NCBI RefSeq assembly: GCF_039822625.1
Contig: NZ_JBDLLG010000003.1
Coordinates: 62,001-126,000 of the forward strand
Reading direction: 5' to 3'
DNA: 64,000 nt
Source of the DNA: Marinimicrobium locisalis
GTDB lineage: Bacteria > Pseudomonadota > Gammaproteobacteria > Pseudomonadales > Cellvibrionaceae
The position numbers and the translations under genes were made by a program. The stretch's first letter is position 1, and every line of letters starts with the position of its first letter. This document shows positions 52,721 to 61,222 of this stretch, one piece after another. Below the pieces are notes generated by a model that was not told the DNA's origin, searched no databases, and worked only from the letters and a program-made list of their open reading frames with translations.

Positions 52721-53860
52721 ATGCTGGAGTTCTGGTTCTGGCTATCGGCTTTTGGAGCCGTTTTTAGTTACTTTATCTATCCCCTGCTGCTCAGTGTGGG
52801 CAATGCGTTTTTTGGCAAAGATCTCGACATTGCCGATAACGAGCCAAGTCATATGCTCACGGTCATCGTGACGGCTTATAATGAAGAAGGCCGAATTCGC
52901 GATAAAATCCTCAACACCCTCGCACTCAAGTATCCGAAAGACAAGCTCGAGCTAGTGGTGGCCTCGGATTGCTCCGAGGACGGCACTGACGCCATCGTGC
53001 AGGAGTATGCCGATCAGGGCGTTAAGCTGGTACGAGCCGGCGAACGTCTGGGTAAGGAAAATGCCCAGCGCGAGGCCATTGCGTCTGCCAGCGGCGATGT
53101 GTTGGTCTTCTCCGATGTAGCCACAGAAATTCCCGATGACGCCCTGATAAAACTCGAACGTTACTTTCAGGACGAGAGCGTGGGGGCGGTTTCCAGCGAG
53201 GATCGCTTTGTGAGCCAGGACGGCAAAGTCGCCGGCGAAGGTGCCTATGTTAAGTACGAAATGTGGCTGCGCGGACTTGAGTCCCGGCTTTACGGCCTGG
53301 TGGGGCTAAGCGGTTCTTTTTTTTCCGCCCGTAAGAGTATTTGTGCGGACTGGGATATCCACTCTCCCAGTGACTTCAACACTGCATTGAATGCCGCGAA
53401 AGCCGGAAAGCGCGCCGTAACCGCCTCTGACGTGCTGGGCTACTACAAAGACCTCAAGGACGCTCAGAAGGAGTATCAACGCAAGGTCCGCACGGTACTG
53501 CGGGGGATGGTAGGCCTGTCCCGGCATACGGAAGTGTTGAACCCGTTCACGCTGGGTGGGTTTGCCTTTCAGACGTTTTCCCACAAAATTATGCGCTGGT
53601 TGGTGCCCTGGTTCCTCCTGGGGACGTTTTTGACCAGTGCGGCGCTTTCCACCGAGGGGGCCATCTATGCCCTTGCGCTTTGGGCCCAGCTGGTGTTCTA
53701 TGGCATCGCCATCGTTGCTCACTTCCTGCCCAACCTGAGGGATGCCTCGCTGGTTAAGATTATCTATTTCTTTGTGCAGGTGAATGTGGCTATTTTTGAG
53801 GCGTCCATCAAGTTTATCTCCGGCCAGAGGATGACAAAGTGGACACCCTCCGCGCGCTGA
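52721..53860 (+). CDS. membrane glycosyltransferase family 2 protein
   Basis: A 379-residue processive-type GT2. N-terminal TM (EFWFWLSAFGAVFSYFIYPL), then MLTVIVTAYNEEGRIRDKIL, VVASDCSEDGTDAIV, VLVFSDVATEIPDDALIKLE and YYKDLKDAQKEYQRKVRTVL with a QRRxW-like region, then three C-terminal TM helices (WLVPWFLLGTFLTSAALS, LVFYGIAIVAHFLPN). It should polymerise or transfer sugars at the membrane. The start is ATG 52721 with AAGGAGACG upstream. It overlaps the aminotransferase gene by 22 nt. Confidence 0.9.
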   Translation: MLEFWFWLSAFGAVFSYFIYPLLLSVGNAFFGKDLDIADNEPSHMLTVIVTAYNEEGRIRDKILNTLALKYPKDKLELVVASDCSEDGTDAIVQEYADQGVKLVRAGERLGKENAQREAIASASGDVLVFSDVATEIPDDALIKLERYFQDESVGAVSSEDRFVSQDGKVAGEGAYVKYEMWLRGLESRLYGLVGLSGSFFSARKSICADWDIHSPSDFNTALNAAKAGKRAVTASDVLGYYKDLKDAQKEYQRKVRTVLRGMVGLSRHTEVLNPFTLGGFAFQTFSHKIMRWLVPWFLLGTFLTSAALSTEGAIYALALWAQLVFYGIAIVAHFLPNLRDASLVKIIYFFVQVNVAIFEASIKFISGQRMTKWTPSAR

Positions 53861-54984
53861 GCGAAGGAGTTCTGCCGCCGGCGGGCAACCGCATTGCGCT
53901 CAGTACCGCCGAAAGCAATGCGGTCCAAAGCCTCTTCCCCGACCGGGTTTTAAGCTGGACGAACTCGGGGACCTCCGCCCTGGCCCTGGCGCTTTTGGCT
54001 ATCAGAAGGGACGCGCCCGAGGTGGACCAGCCCGAGGTCATTATTCCCGCCTACTGCTGCCCGGACCTGGTCTCGGCCGCGTTGTATGCGGGGTATACCC
54101 CTGTGTTCTCGGACCTGGCGAAAGACCGGTGCCACTACGACCAGGAGGCACTAAAGCGCGCCCTCTCCGAGCGCACGCTCGCCGTCATTGCCATTAACTT
54201 CCTGGGGGTCGCCGAGCCTATCAAAAGCCTGAGGGTCGCTTTGAACCGTCCCAGCGTGGCCATTATCGAAGACAACGCCCAGTGGTTTCCCAGTAAACCG
54301 CAGGTTCAGACCACCGCGGCCGACTACCAAACCTTTTCCTTCGGGCGAGGCAAGCCGGTGAATCTGCTCGGTGGCGGATTGTTGGTATCCTCTAACGATC
54401 CACCACGACAGCCCGGTACAGCTAAGGGATCAGCCCTACAACGTGGCCTCTATTACGGCAAGTGCATGGCTTATAACACCCTGCTCCACCCGACGATGTA
54501 CCAAGCCCTTGCCCGAAACCCGTGGCTTCGGCTTGGGGAGACCCGCTACCATGAACATACAAGCATAGAGGCGTTTCCAGCCGGTCAGGCGCACCTGGTT
54601 CGAGCCAATATCCAGACCTATTGGTCTCACGAGCGCCGGGCGGAAAAAAGTTACCGAAAGCATTTAGCAGCCATCAACCTTCTAGCCCCTCAGATTGAGG
54701 CAAGCGAAGAAAGGCTGCTTCGCTACCCTTTGCTGCTAGAGAGCCGGGAAACCCGGAACGCGCTGCTCCACAAACTGAACGAGCGAGGTTTGGGGGCCAC
54801 GACCCTCTACAGTGATACGATCGACCGGGTCAACGACGTTCCGCAGCAGCGTTTGCGCCAAGCTGGGGATAATGCGAACGCGGCCTCCTTTGCTCAGCGT
54901 TTCCTAACGCTTCCGGTCCACGAAGGGGTGAAGGCCCATCATATCGAACGAACCTTGACAGTTATTGATTGCGTGGTGGGTTAA
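53839..54984 (+). CDS. DegT/DnrJ-type PLP-dependent aminotransferase-like protein
   Basis: A 381-residue fold-type I enzyme. WTNSGTSALALALLAIRRDA binds the cofactor phosphate, VIIPAYCCPDLVSAALYAG and VAIIEDNAQWFPSKP follow, and the Schiff-base lysine is probably Lys172 in FSFGRGKPVNLLGGGLL. This replaces the usual SFxxxK pattern of sugar aminotransferases with a GRGKP form. The GTG start at 53839 has AGAGGA ahead and overlaps the GT2 gene. It probably makes an amino sugar precursor, but no sugar dehydratase is present in the window. Confidence 0.75.
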   Translation: MDTLRALSEGVLPPAGNRIALSTAESNAVQSLFPDRVLSWTNSGTSALALALLAIRRDAPEVDQPEVIIPAYCCPDLVSAALYAGYTPVFSDLAKDRCHYDQEALKRALSERTLAVIAINFLGVAEPIKSLRVALNRPSVAIIEDNAQWFPSKPQVQTTAADYQTFSFGRGKPVNLLGGGLLVSSNDPPRQPGTAKGSALQRGLYYGKCMAYNTLLHPTMYQALARNPWLRLGETRYHEHTSIEAFPAGQAHLVRANIQTYWSHERRAEKSYRKHLAAINLLAPQIEASEERLLRYPLLLESRETRNALLHKLNERGLGATTLYSDTIDRVNDVPQQRLRQAGDNANAASFAQRFLTLPVHEGVKAHHIERTLTVIDCVVG

Positions 54985-54985
54985 C

Positions 54986-55732
54986 TCAATAATGGCTCGC
55001 GTTATCATATAGGGTCGCGAGGGTTTCTCGATACACTTCACGGCATGACGGGTCCACTTCCACCGACGGCTCATTCACCGGTTTCTCTTTAACTATTTTC
55101 CCTGTTGTAATGTTACTGGAGCTATCACCAAAACCCCGCCGCCCTGTTTTCGCAAAGGTTTTATAGTGTTCACTGAGCGGCGTTTCCAGGGCGAGGAATT
55201 CTGAAAGAGACCGAAGCGTTTGGTCGGTGTCGCTAATGAGGTCTTCCGATTTCAATACAAAGTAGCGCCCTCGAAACTCCGCTGATAAACGCGCCAGCTC
55301 CCGCAGCCGATCGACGTAGTAGCGCTCCGCGCTTTCTTGGTCAGCCCACTGGCTATTGGGCTTATCCGAAAAAATTTTTACGATGCTCTTAATGGTCGGT
55401 TCGGGCTCACGGATCATCATGACCAGCTTATCCCCCGCTCCCATGACGTCTCTGGCCAGCTGATGGTGATTGTGTAGCAGTTTGTCGAAAAGGTAGTTGG
55501 CGGCTTTTTTTGGGCAATGGGAGTGATAGTATTTTCTTTGCGTTTTCTTTAGATCCGCCGGTCTCAAATAGCTTTCATGCAGCTCGTAGTAGCCTTCAAC
55601 ATCGGGATTACTGCCCAGGATGTGCCCAAACAAACTGGTGTTCGCCCGCATGTGACTGAGCAGGAATATCCGCTTTCGGTTCCTGAAACGCCCGCTCCAA
55701 CGGCAGATTTTTCGCGTCATTTTTCCCAGCAT
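54986..55732 (-). CDS. sulfotransferase family protein
   Basis: A 248-residue protein: RIFLLSHMRANTSLFGHILG is the PAPS-loop equivalent (here HMRANTSL, with Arg and Asn replacing the usual S-G), and KLVMMIREPEPTIKSIVKIF is the second motif. The C-terminal RSLSEFLALETPLSEHYKTF is also typical. It lies 9 nt downstream of xrtA on the same strand, so the two are cotranscribed. It ends 1 nt from the convergent aminotransferase gene. Confidence 0.78.
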   Translation of the reverse strand: MLGKMTRKICRWSGRFRNRKRIFLLSHMRANTSLFGHILGSNPDVEGYYELHESYLRPADLKKTQRKYYHSHCPKKAANYLFDKLLHNHHQLARDVMGAGDKLVMMIREPEPTIKSIVKIFSDKPNSQWADQESAERYYVDRLRELARLSAEFRGRYFVLKSEDLISDTDQTLRSLSEFLALETPLSEHYKTFAKTGRRGFGDSSSNITTGKIVKEKPVNEPSVEVDPSCREVYRETLATLYDNASHY

Positions 55733-55741
55733 GGCTAATCT

Positions 55742-57211
55742 TTATTCCTGCGGCGTTAATTCATGCTCCGCTTTTTGACTCAGTAAACGATAGGCGTTGT
55801 CGCATTCCTTTTCCCGGCAGAGCGTTTGTAGGGTGACAATGGAGAAAATGTTCTCCCCTCGCAGTGTCGCGGGAACTTGGAGTAGCTTGGCCTCCACGCG
55901 ACTGGCAGTCACCTTCCCGCCCACGTTAAACCATTGTAGCTGCGCGACTCGCTTTTTTCCCGCTTTCTCGGAGAAGGTTTGATAGCGGACGGAATAGCGG
56001 CCCAGGTTTCGGGTTTCGTCCTTCACATTCAGCCATACTTGGTGATTGTAGAGACGCGGCAGGTAAGGGACCAGCTTTTCATTAAAATAGTTCCGCTCAT
56101 AGACATCCCGACGAAGGAAAACGTTGTTCTGTAGCCTTTTTATGGTGGTATTCGCTTCTTGCGGCGCTGCCACTTCAAGTGGCGTGGCCAGCTGCTCCGC
56201 CTCCCTGCTTTCTACGCTGTCAGAGGCGCTCGCATCAAAAGACCAATAGAGCATGACGCCCAGGAGAGGCCCTACTGTCATAGCGCCGAGGGACAGCGCT
56301 ATCAGGGGCCGGGTTACCGCGCGGGTGCGGCTCGACGTTTCGGACTGAGCACTGTCGTGACGATGCACCGGAGCAAAATAGATGGCGGGCAGACAAATTA
56401 AACCGAACAGAACCCAGCCAAAAAGCTCATGATCCTCCATCAAACCGCTTTCCATTCGAGTGTGGTAACCAATGACAATGAGAACGAATATGCGGATCCA
56501 ATTGGTAATCAGACCCAGAGCTGCAGCCACCATTAGAGTCAACAGCAACTTCGGCTCGCGATAACCGTTCAGGTAGCCAATCAAGTAGGCGAGCGTCAGC
56601 GCAATCACAAAGTAACGCAGCCCCGAACAGCCATCGGCGATCAGAATGTGGCCGTAGGGAATATAAATACTGTTGCCTTGGATCAAGGCCGGCATTTCGA
56701 TCAGACGAACCAACTCTCCCACCACCGAGCTGGCGGCCTCAAGCAACAGCCCGTTGAGACTTCCCCAGATGGGAATGGCAAAAATTGGAAACAGCAGCAG
56801 AATGCGGTGATGAAACACCGTCTTCCAGCCAAATAGCGTGGCGTAGACAAAGATTAGAGCCGGCAATAGCAGCAGCTGTTCAATAATTTGAATATTGACG
56901 GCGTAGGCCAGAAACCACAGTAGCGAGGTACCCAGCAGGGCCGTAAGGCCAAACGCTAACTCCAACCGGGAGCTAAACCAGTGCTGTCTGCGCCACTGTC
57001 CACTTTTCCAAAGAAGGCTAAGAAAAATGACCACTACTGGGATACCGTGCGCCAACGCACTATCCCATTGAATCCAGCGCTGCCAAAGATCGGCAAAGGT
57101 GACACCGAACAGAGCGATCCACAGGCCGGCAATGAGCGTTGGCAAATACCGAGGCGCGGCGGTCACACGGGTGTTGGAAGATGACTCGATATCCATTCGG
57201 GGACAGGCCAT
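55742..57211 (-). CDS. xrtA: exosortase A with EpsI-like C-terminal domain
   Basis: A 489-residue transpeptidase-like membrane protein that recognises and probably processes the PEP-CTERM sorting signal. The N-terminal part (about 1-280) has eight or so TM helices with the catalytic triad Cys195 (IADGCSGLRYF), Arg240 (NWIRIFVLIV) and His261 (EDHELFGWVLF). The last 150 residues form an EpsI domain with FNVGGKVTASRVEAKLLQVP, giving the XrtA-type fusion. The ATG at 57211 has no strong ribosome-binding site; Met6 is an alternative. It is followed by a sulfotransferase gene and preceded by a terminator that separates it from the PEP-CTERM substrate gene. Confidence 0.94.
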   Translation of the reverse strand: MACPRMDIESSSNTRVTAAPRYLPTLIAGLWIALFGVTFADLWQRWIQWDSALAHGIPVVVIFLSLLWKSGQWRRQHWFSSRLELAFGLTALLGTSLLWFLAYAVNIQIIEQLLLLPALIFVYATLFGWKTVFHHRILLLFPIFAIPIWGSLNGLLLEAASSVVGELVRLIEMPALIQGNSIYIPYGHILIADGCSGLRYFVIALTLAYLIGYLNGYREPKLLLTLMVAAALGLITNWIRIFVLIVIGYHTRMESGLMEDHELFGWVLFGLICLPAIYFAPVHRHDSAQSETSSRTRAVTRPLIALSLGAMTVGPLLGVMLYWSFDASASDSVESREAEQLATPLEVAAPQEANTTIKRLQNNVFLRRDVYERNYFNEKLVPYLPRLYNHQVWLNVKDETRNLGRYSVRYQTFSEKAGKKRVAQLQWFNVGGKVTASRVEAKLLQVPATLRGENIFSIVTLQTLCREKECDNAYRLLSQKAEHELTPQE

Positions 57212-57293
57212 AAATGCGTTAATGAATTATTGTTTTTGATGATACTTTAAGCGTCCACGGCTGACTACCGCAGGAGCGTGAATTGACAACAAT

Positions 57294-57324
57294 AAAAAAG
57301 GCCGGCAAATGCCGGCCTTTTTTT
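57294..57324. terminator. bidirectional intrinsic terminator after the PEP-CTERM gene
   Basis: A perfect stem GGCCGGC/GCCGGCC (57300-57306, 57311-57317) with an AAAT loop, flanked by six A on the left and seven T on the right. It works in both directions and ends the PEP-CTERM gene (minus strand). Confidence 0.85.
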
Positions 57325-57343
57325 GAACGTTGAAGATCAACGT

Positions 57344-58135
57344 TTACTTGGCGGTTCTGCGACGCGCGGCGCCCAAGCCCAACAGGCCCAGCCCCATCAG
57401 TAACAGAGTGCCCGGTTCTGGAAGCTTACCGACGGTAACATCGTCAATGCCCCAGCCGTCATTGCTGGCACTGTTGTCAAAGGTCAGCGTGCCACCGATG
57501 ATGGACATGTCGCTCTTCACCGTTACGTAACCCACCGAGCCGTTAACCTGCTCGAAGGGAATAGTCAGCGCATCGGAACTGGTGCCGTCGGTGAAATGTA
57601 AGGTCAGTTGTGCGGCCACATCCGCCGGGTCAGCCAGGTAAAAACCGAAGGCATCGTAGTTGGTGCCGACTACATCACCGGAGTCGAAGTCCCAGGTAAC
57701 TTCCTTGGCATCATTGCTATCCAACCAAAAGTCGTCCGGGCCATCGGAGCTCAGCGGCTCCCGAGAAAACTCACCCGTGGCGGCGCTTTCAATTTTCAGG
57801 TTGTCACCGTCGTCGGCCGCCAAATCGGCGTGGGTGTAAACCTGTCCCGCCTGCACCAGAGTGAAAGTGCCGACATTCGTATCGAAAGTGGGTTTGGAGT
57901 CCACCCAGGAGAGCTGTTGCCCAGCCTGACCGCCACCGCCGTAGCTGGCGGCCCCGGTGCCTTGCACACCCAAGTTGTCAAAATCTTCCGTCACGTAAGG
58001 AGATTTCAACAGGGCCTGAAAGTTGGACTCCGCACTCGGGTCGTAACTGATGCCGATATTAATGTTGGCGGCGTTGGCCGCGCCGGCGGCCAGCATGATG
58101 CCACCCGCAAGCAATGATTTTGTAAAAGTCTTCAT
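57344..58135 (-). CDS. PEP-CTERM sorting domain protein
   Basis: A 263-residue exported protein, the probable substrate of XrtA. Signal peptide SLLAGGIMLAAGAANA, a beta-rich mature part without a domain I recognise (LTLHFTDGTSSDALTIPFEQ and similar), then the sorting signal: PEPGTLLLMGLGLLGLGAA with RRR and a short tail. The ATG at 58135 is preferred to the one at 58144 because AAAGGA lies 8 nt before it. The upstream sigma-54 promoter suggests direct control by PrsR. Confidence 0.92.
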   Translation of the reverse strand: MKTFTKSLLAGGIMLAAGAANAANINIGISYDPSAESNFQALLKSPYVTEDFDNLGVQGTGAASYGGGGQAGQQLSWVDSKPTFDTNVGTFTLVQAGQVYTHADLAADDGDNLKIESAATGEFSREPLSSDGPDDFWLDSNDAKEVTWDFDSGDVVGTNYDAFGFYLADPADVAAQLTLHFTDGTSSDALTIPFEQVNGSVGYVTVKSDMSIIGGTLTFDNSASNDGWGIDDVTVGKLPEPGTLLLMGLGLLGLGAARRRTAK

Positions 58136-58463
58136 AATGTCCATCCTTTGAGGAAACGATGATTCAGGATTTTCGCATTGAGGCCATACTTAACTGTCTT
58201 AGCCTTGGCTGCATCCATGCAAGAGCCGAACCAACAAGATTTTTATTAATATTTTCAATGGCTTAGAGGGATTGCACTACCTATTCAAACGGGGGCATGT
58301 AAGCTTTTCCGACGAGAAAACGGAGAGCTTCGGCGGAGGAGTCAGCACAGGAAGGAGGAGGACTTAAGGGGCGTAGGAAACAAACTCAGCGGCATGAGAA
58401 TACATGCCTCGGGGGGCGCAAAACGAGGGAGGAGAGGCGACGGGACACCCGTCGCCCATACCA
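58136..58463. other. intergenic region between prsT and the PEP-CTERM gene
   Basis: 328 nt holding the sigma-54 promoter at 58218-58234 and the leader of the PEP-CTERM gene. The part nearer prsT (58300-58463) is purine-rich on the plus strand and shows no gene, repeat or clear terminator. Confidence 0.5.
58218..58234 (-). promoter_or_regulatory. sigma-54 promoter of the PEP-CTERM gene
   Basis: Minus strand reads TTGGTTCGGCTCTTGCA. The GG-N10-GC spacing is exact, and TGG, CG and the whole TTGCA block match the consensus. It lies about 83 nt before the ATG, so the leader is about 70 nt. It fits activation by PrsR. Confidence 0.75.
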
Positions 58464-61082
58464 TCACTTGGCGTTTTTAACCGTTTCCAGGTTCTCTTGA
58501 ATGGCCGAGACGTTGGGGGCTAGCTCTGCCGCCCGCTCCAGGTGGCGCAGTGCGGCCGCTCGGTCGCCTTTCAGGTGCAAGAGCCAGCCATAGGTATCCA
58601 GAATAGGTGCCGAACGAGGCTGCAATTCAGCCGCTTTCTTGGCCAAGGTGAGCGCCCGGTCAAGGTCCCGCTCTTTCAGCAACCAGGCCAGGTTATTTAG
58701 CGCGACGGCATCGTCTGGGTTATTGGCCAGAACTTGCTCATAGGCGGTAATCGCCCCCGCCTCATCGCCCTGGCGTTGGTACTCTTCGGCCATAAAGAGA
58801 AGCCGGCCTCGATTCTCCGGAGCGGCCTGTTCCCATTGTTGTAAAATTTCGGGAACCGCGTCCGCGTCATGCTCTCGCGCCAGGGACAGCAGCATGGCCG
58901 CCACTTCGTTGTTCGGTTGCTCATCCCAGGCGGTGCGCAGCTCGTGGTAAGCGGCCTCAGGCCCTTCGGCGGCCTGGGTCACCCGGGCGCTCATGAGGGT
59001 CACCTCCGCACTTTCCGGGTGCCGCTGCTCCAGGTCATCCAAGAGCACTCTAGCCTGTTCCAGCCGGCCCTGAGCCAGGTCCAGCCGTACCAGGTCCAAG
59101 CTCAGGGCTTGGCTGGTGGGAAAGTCATCAAGCGCTTGGCTCAACAGCTCCCGCGCCCGGGTAAAATCGCCGGCACTGGCTAGCTGGCGAGCCCGGTCGC
59201 GGTATATCACTGAGGTAACTTGGCGCGTATAGCCGGTTTCCTCGCCTTGGTAGCGGTCCATCATTTCGGCGGCCGCCTCCAAGTTGCCCGCCTCCCGGTG
59301 GAGCATGGCCCCCAGGGCCGTGGCGTTTGGCTGCGCCGCTGGAAACTCATTCGCCAGCTCCGCGAGCCAGTCCTGAGGTGACCGGGCCAAGTCTGCGCTG
59401 GAAATAATTTCGACGCCCGCTCTCATGGCTTGAAGATTTTGGGGTTCCAGCTTGAGCACTTGCTCCACCGAGGCCAACGCCTTATCGGACCGACCATTTT
59501 CGTGGTACATCTGGGCCAGTACGCCATGACCTCGGGCAAAGTCGGGTTCGGACTTGAGAAGGTTCTCCATTTGCCCGATAGCCTTTTGCGGGCTGCCATC
59601 GCGGTAGCGATACTGCGCCTCAAACAAAGCTGTCTCTGGTTCTTTGGGGGCCGCTTCTTTCAGCTTAGTCACCGCCTTGGCCACCTCGTCCAGCTCGCCT
59701 CTAGCGAGCAGCTGGTTCATATAGACATTGGTGACGGGCCAGTTTGCCGGCTCGTAGTTGAAGGCGGTTCTGAGCTGGGCCATGGCCTGTTCGGCTTCTC
59801 CGCGCTGGAAGTGATGGCGCGCCAGTGCCACGCGCAGCCCTCCGCGATGTGGGTCCTGAGCCAGTGCTTTTTGAATGCTGAGGTAACCGTCTTGCTCCGA
59901 TTCGGGATTGTTCAACGCCAACACCCCATATAAAGAGAGCAAGACCGCATTATCGGGCCGCGCTTCAAGAGAGCGCTCAAGCGTTTGAATAGCACGCTCC
60001 GCGTTACCGGTTTCCGCCTGAGCCAGCACCGTGGCACGAATGGCGTCCGTATTCGCCGTTTCCACATCGACGCTGCGACTGAGTAAGGGCTCGGCCGACT
60101 CATAGTCGCCACGACTTAAGTTCACCATACCCAGCATGAGTGCCGCAGACTGACTGTCGGGGTTTTCGTCCAGCAATTCCTTCAGGATGGACTCAGCCTC
60201 ATCGTAGTTGCCGGCCTCCGCCGCCGCCACGGCCTCCTGGAGGCGCTGCTGAGCGGCGACCGAGTCTGGAGACTCTTCGGCCAACGCTTTTTGATACACC
60301 AGCGCCTCGGCGGTGCGGCCCTGAGCGGTTAACGTCTCCGCCAACAACTGGAGCACCGCCGCCCGATCCGGCAGCATGATATCGGCGTCCGGCATGTCGA
60401 TCAGCGCATCGGTGAGGAGGCTTTCGGCACGATCCAAGTCATTGGTCTGCAACGCAACAATAGCGCTCAAATGCCGGGGTTCCGGCTCTTTGGGGTGCTG
60501 TTCACGCAAACGCTTGAGAATCCGGTTCGCCGCCTCGCTCTGGCCACGAAAAATATGATTCTCCGCCAACCTCAGCTCAATTTCCAAGTCGCCCGGGTAG
60601 TCTTCCAGTAAGGCTTGATAAGCCTGCTCACTGGCTTCAAGGTTTCCTTGAACCCGCTGGATATCGGCTTTGTATAACGCAAGCGCCCGGGCGTCCTCTT
60701 CTGTCTCGGGGGTATAACCCTGCAGAGCCTCTTGAGCCGAAAGAAATTTGCCTTGCAGCAAATAGGCTTCCGCCAGGGCCAGGGCCACCGCTTGAGGGTG
60801 GTCATCGGCGTATTCTTCCAGCAACGAGGACGCACGACGTCCGGCGCCCAGGGTGATGTACACCTCCGCCAGCGCGATGGGGTAGCGCACCTCGTTGGGG
60901 GCGCTATTCATGGCATTGGTGATTTCGATCATGGCCGCACGGTACTGACCTTGATCTCGGTAGGCTTCGGCTCGTTCGAGGTAATCCTGCGCCTGCTCTG
61001 TATTCTCTTCGCGACTGCAGCCAACCAGAACGCTGGCGGCGACGAGGAGGGCGACAATGAAACGGGGAAGCTGAGTCTGCAT
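58464..61082 (-). CDS. prsT: XrtA/PEP-CTERM system TPR-repeat lipoprotein PrsT
   Basis: An 872-residue lipoprotein (VLVGC, Cys22) made of about twenty tetratricopeptide repeats in tandem from residue 30 to the end (examples: YLERAEAYRDQGQYRAAMIE, AVALNNLAWLLKERDLDRAL, APILDTYGWLLHLKGDRAAA). Length, repeats and position near xrtA identify PrsT. It presumably scaffolds proteins of the export or attachment machinery at a membrane. It is preceded by a minus-strand TATACT -10 element with a weak -35. A nested hairpin lies upstream of it (61178-61210). Confidence 0.93.
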   Translation of the reverse strand: MQTQLPRFIVALLVAASVLVGCSREENTEQAQDYLERAEAYRDQGQYRAAMIEITNAMNSAPNEVRYPIALAEVYITLGAGRRASSLLEEYADDHPQAVALALAEAYLLQGKFLSAQEALQGYTPETEEDARALALYKADIQRVQGNLEASEQAYQALLEDYPGDLEIELRLAENHIFRGQSEAANRILKRLREQHPKEPEPRHLSAIVALQTNDLDRAESLLTDALIDMPDADIMLPDRAAVLQLLAETLTAQGRTAEALVYQKALAEESPDSVAAQQRLQEAVAAAEAGNYDEAESILKELLDENPDSQSAALMLGMVNLSRGDYESAEPLLSRSVDVETANTDAIRATVLAQAETGNAERAIQTLERSLEARPDNAVLLSLYGVLALNNPESEQDGYLSIQKALAQDPHRGGLRVALARHHFQRGEAEQAMAQLRTAFNYEPANWPVTNVYMNQLLARGELDEVAKAVTKLKEAAPKEPETALFEAQYRYRDGSPQKAIGQMENLLKSEPDFARGHGVLAQMYHENGRSDKALASVEQVLKLEPQNLQAMRAGVEIISSADLARSPQDWLAELANEFPAAQPNATALGAMLHREAGNLEAAAEMMDRYQGEETGYTRQVTSVIYRDRARQLASAGDFTRARELLSQALDDFPTSQALSLDLVRLDLAQGRLEQARVLLDDLEQRHPESAEVTLMSARVTQAAEGPEAAYHELRTAWDEQPNNEVAAMLLSLAREHDADAVPEILQQWEQAAPENRGRLLFMAEEYQRQGDEAGAITAYEQVLANNPDDAVALNNLAWLLKERDLDRALTLAKKAAELQPRSAPILDTYGWLLHLKGDRAAALRHLERAAELAPNVSAIQENLETVKNAK

Positions 61083-61177
61083 GGCGGTCCCTTCAGCTGA
61101 TTAACCTTATTGGGAGGATCTGGCCGAAGTATACGCCGCCGAGGCTGGGGTTAAAACATGCCGGTTAATTTGACAGC

Positions 61178-61210
61178 TGCCGGTGGGCGGCATTTATCCG
61201 CCTTCCGGCA
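61178..61210. repeat. nested palindrome between FnIII lipoprotein and prsT
   Basis: TGCCGG/CCGGCA outside GGCGG/CCGCC around a 7-nt loop. On the minus strand it follows the lipoprotein stop by 13 nt and may act as terminator or RNA-protecting stem. It is related in composition to the REP-like elements elsewhere in the window. Confidence 0.6.
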
Positions 61211-61222
61211 CAAAAGCACGCC

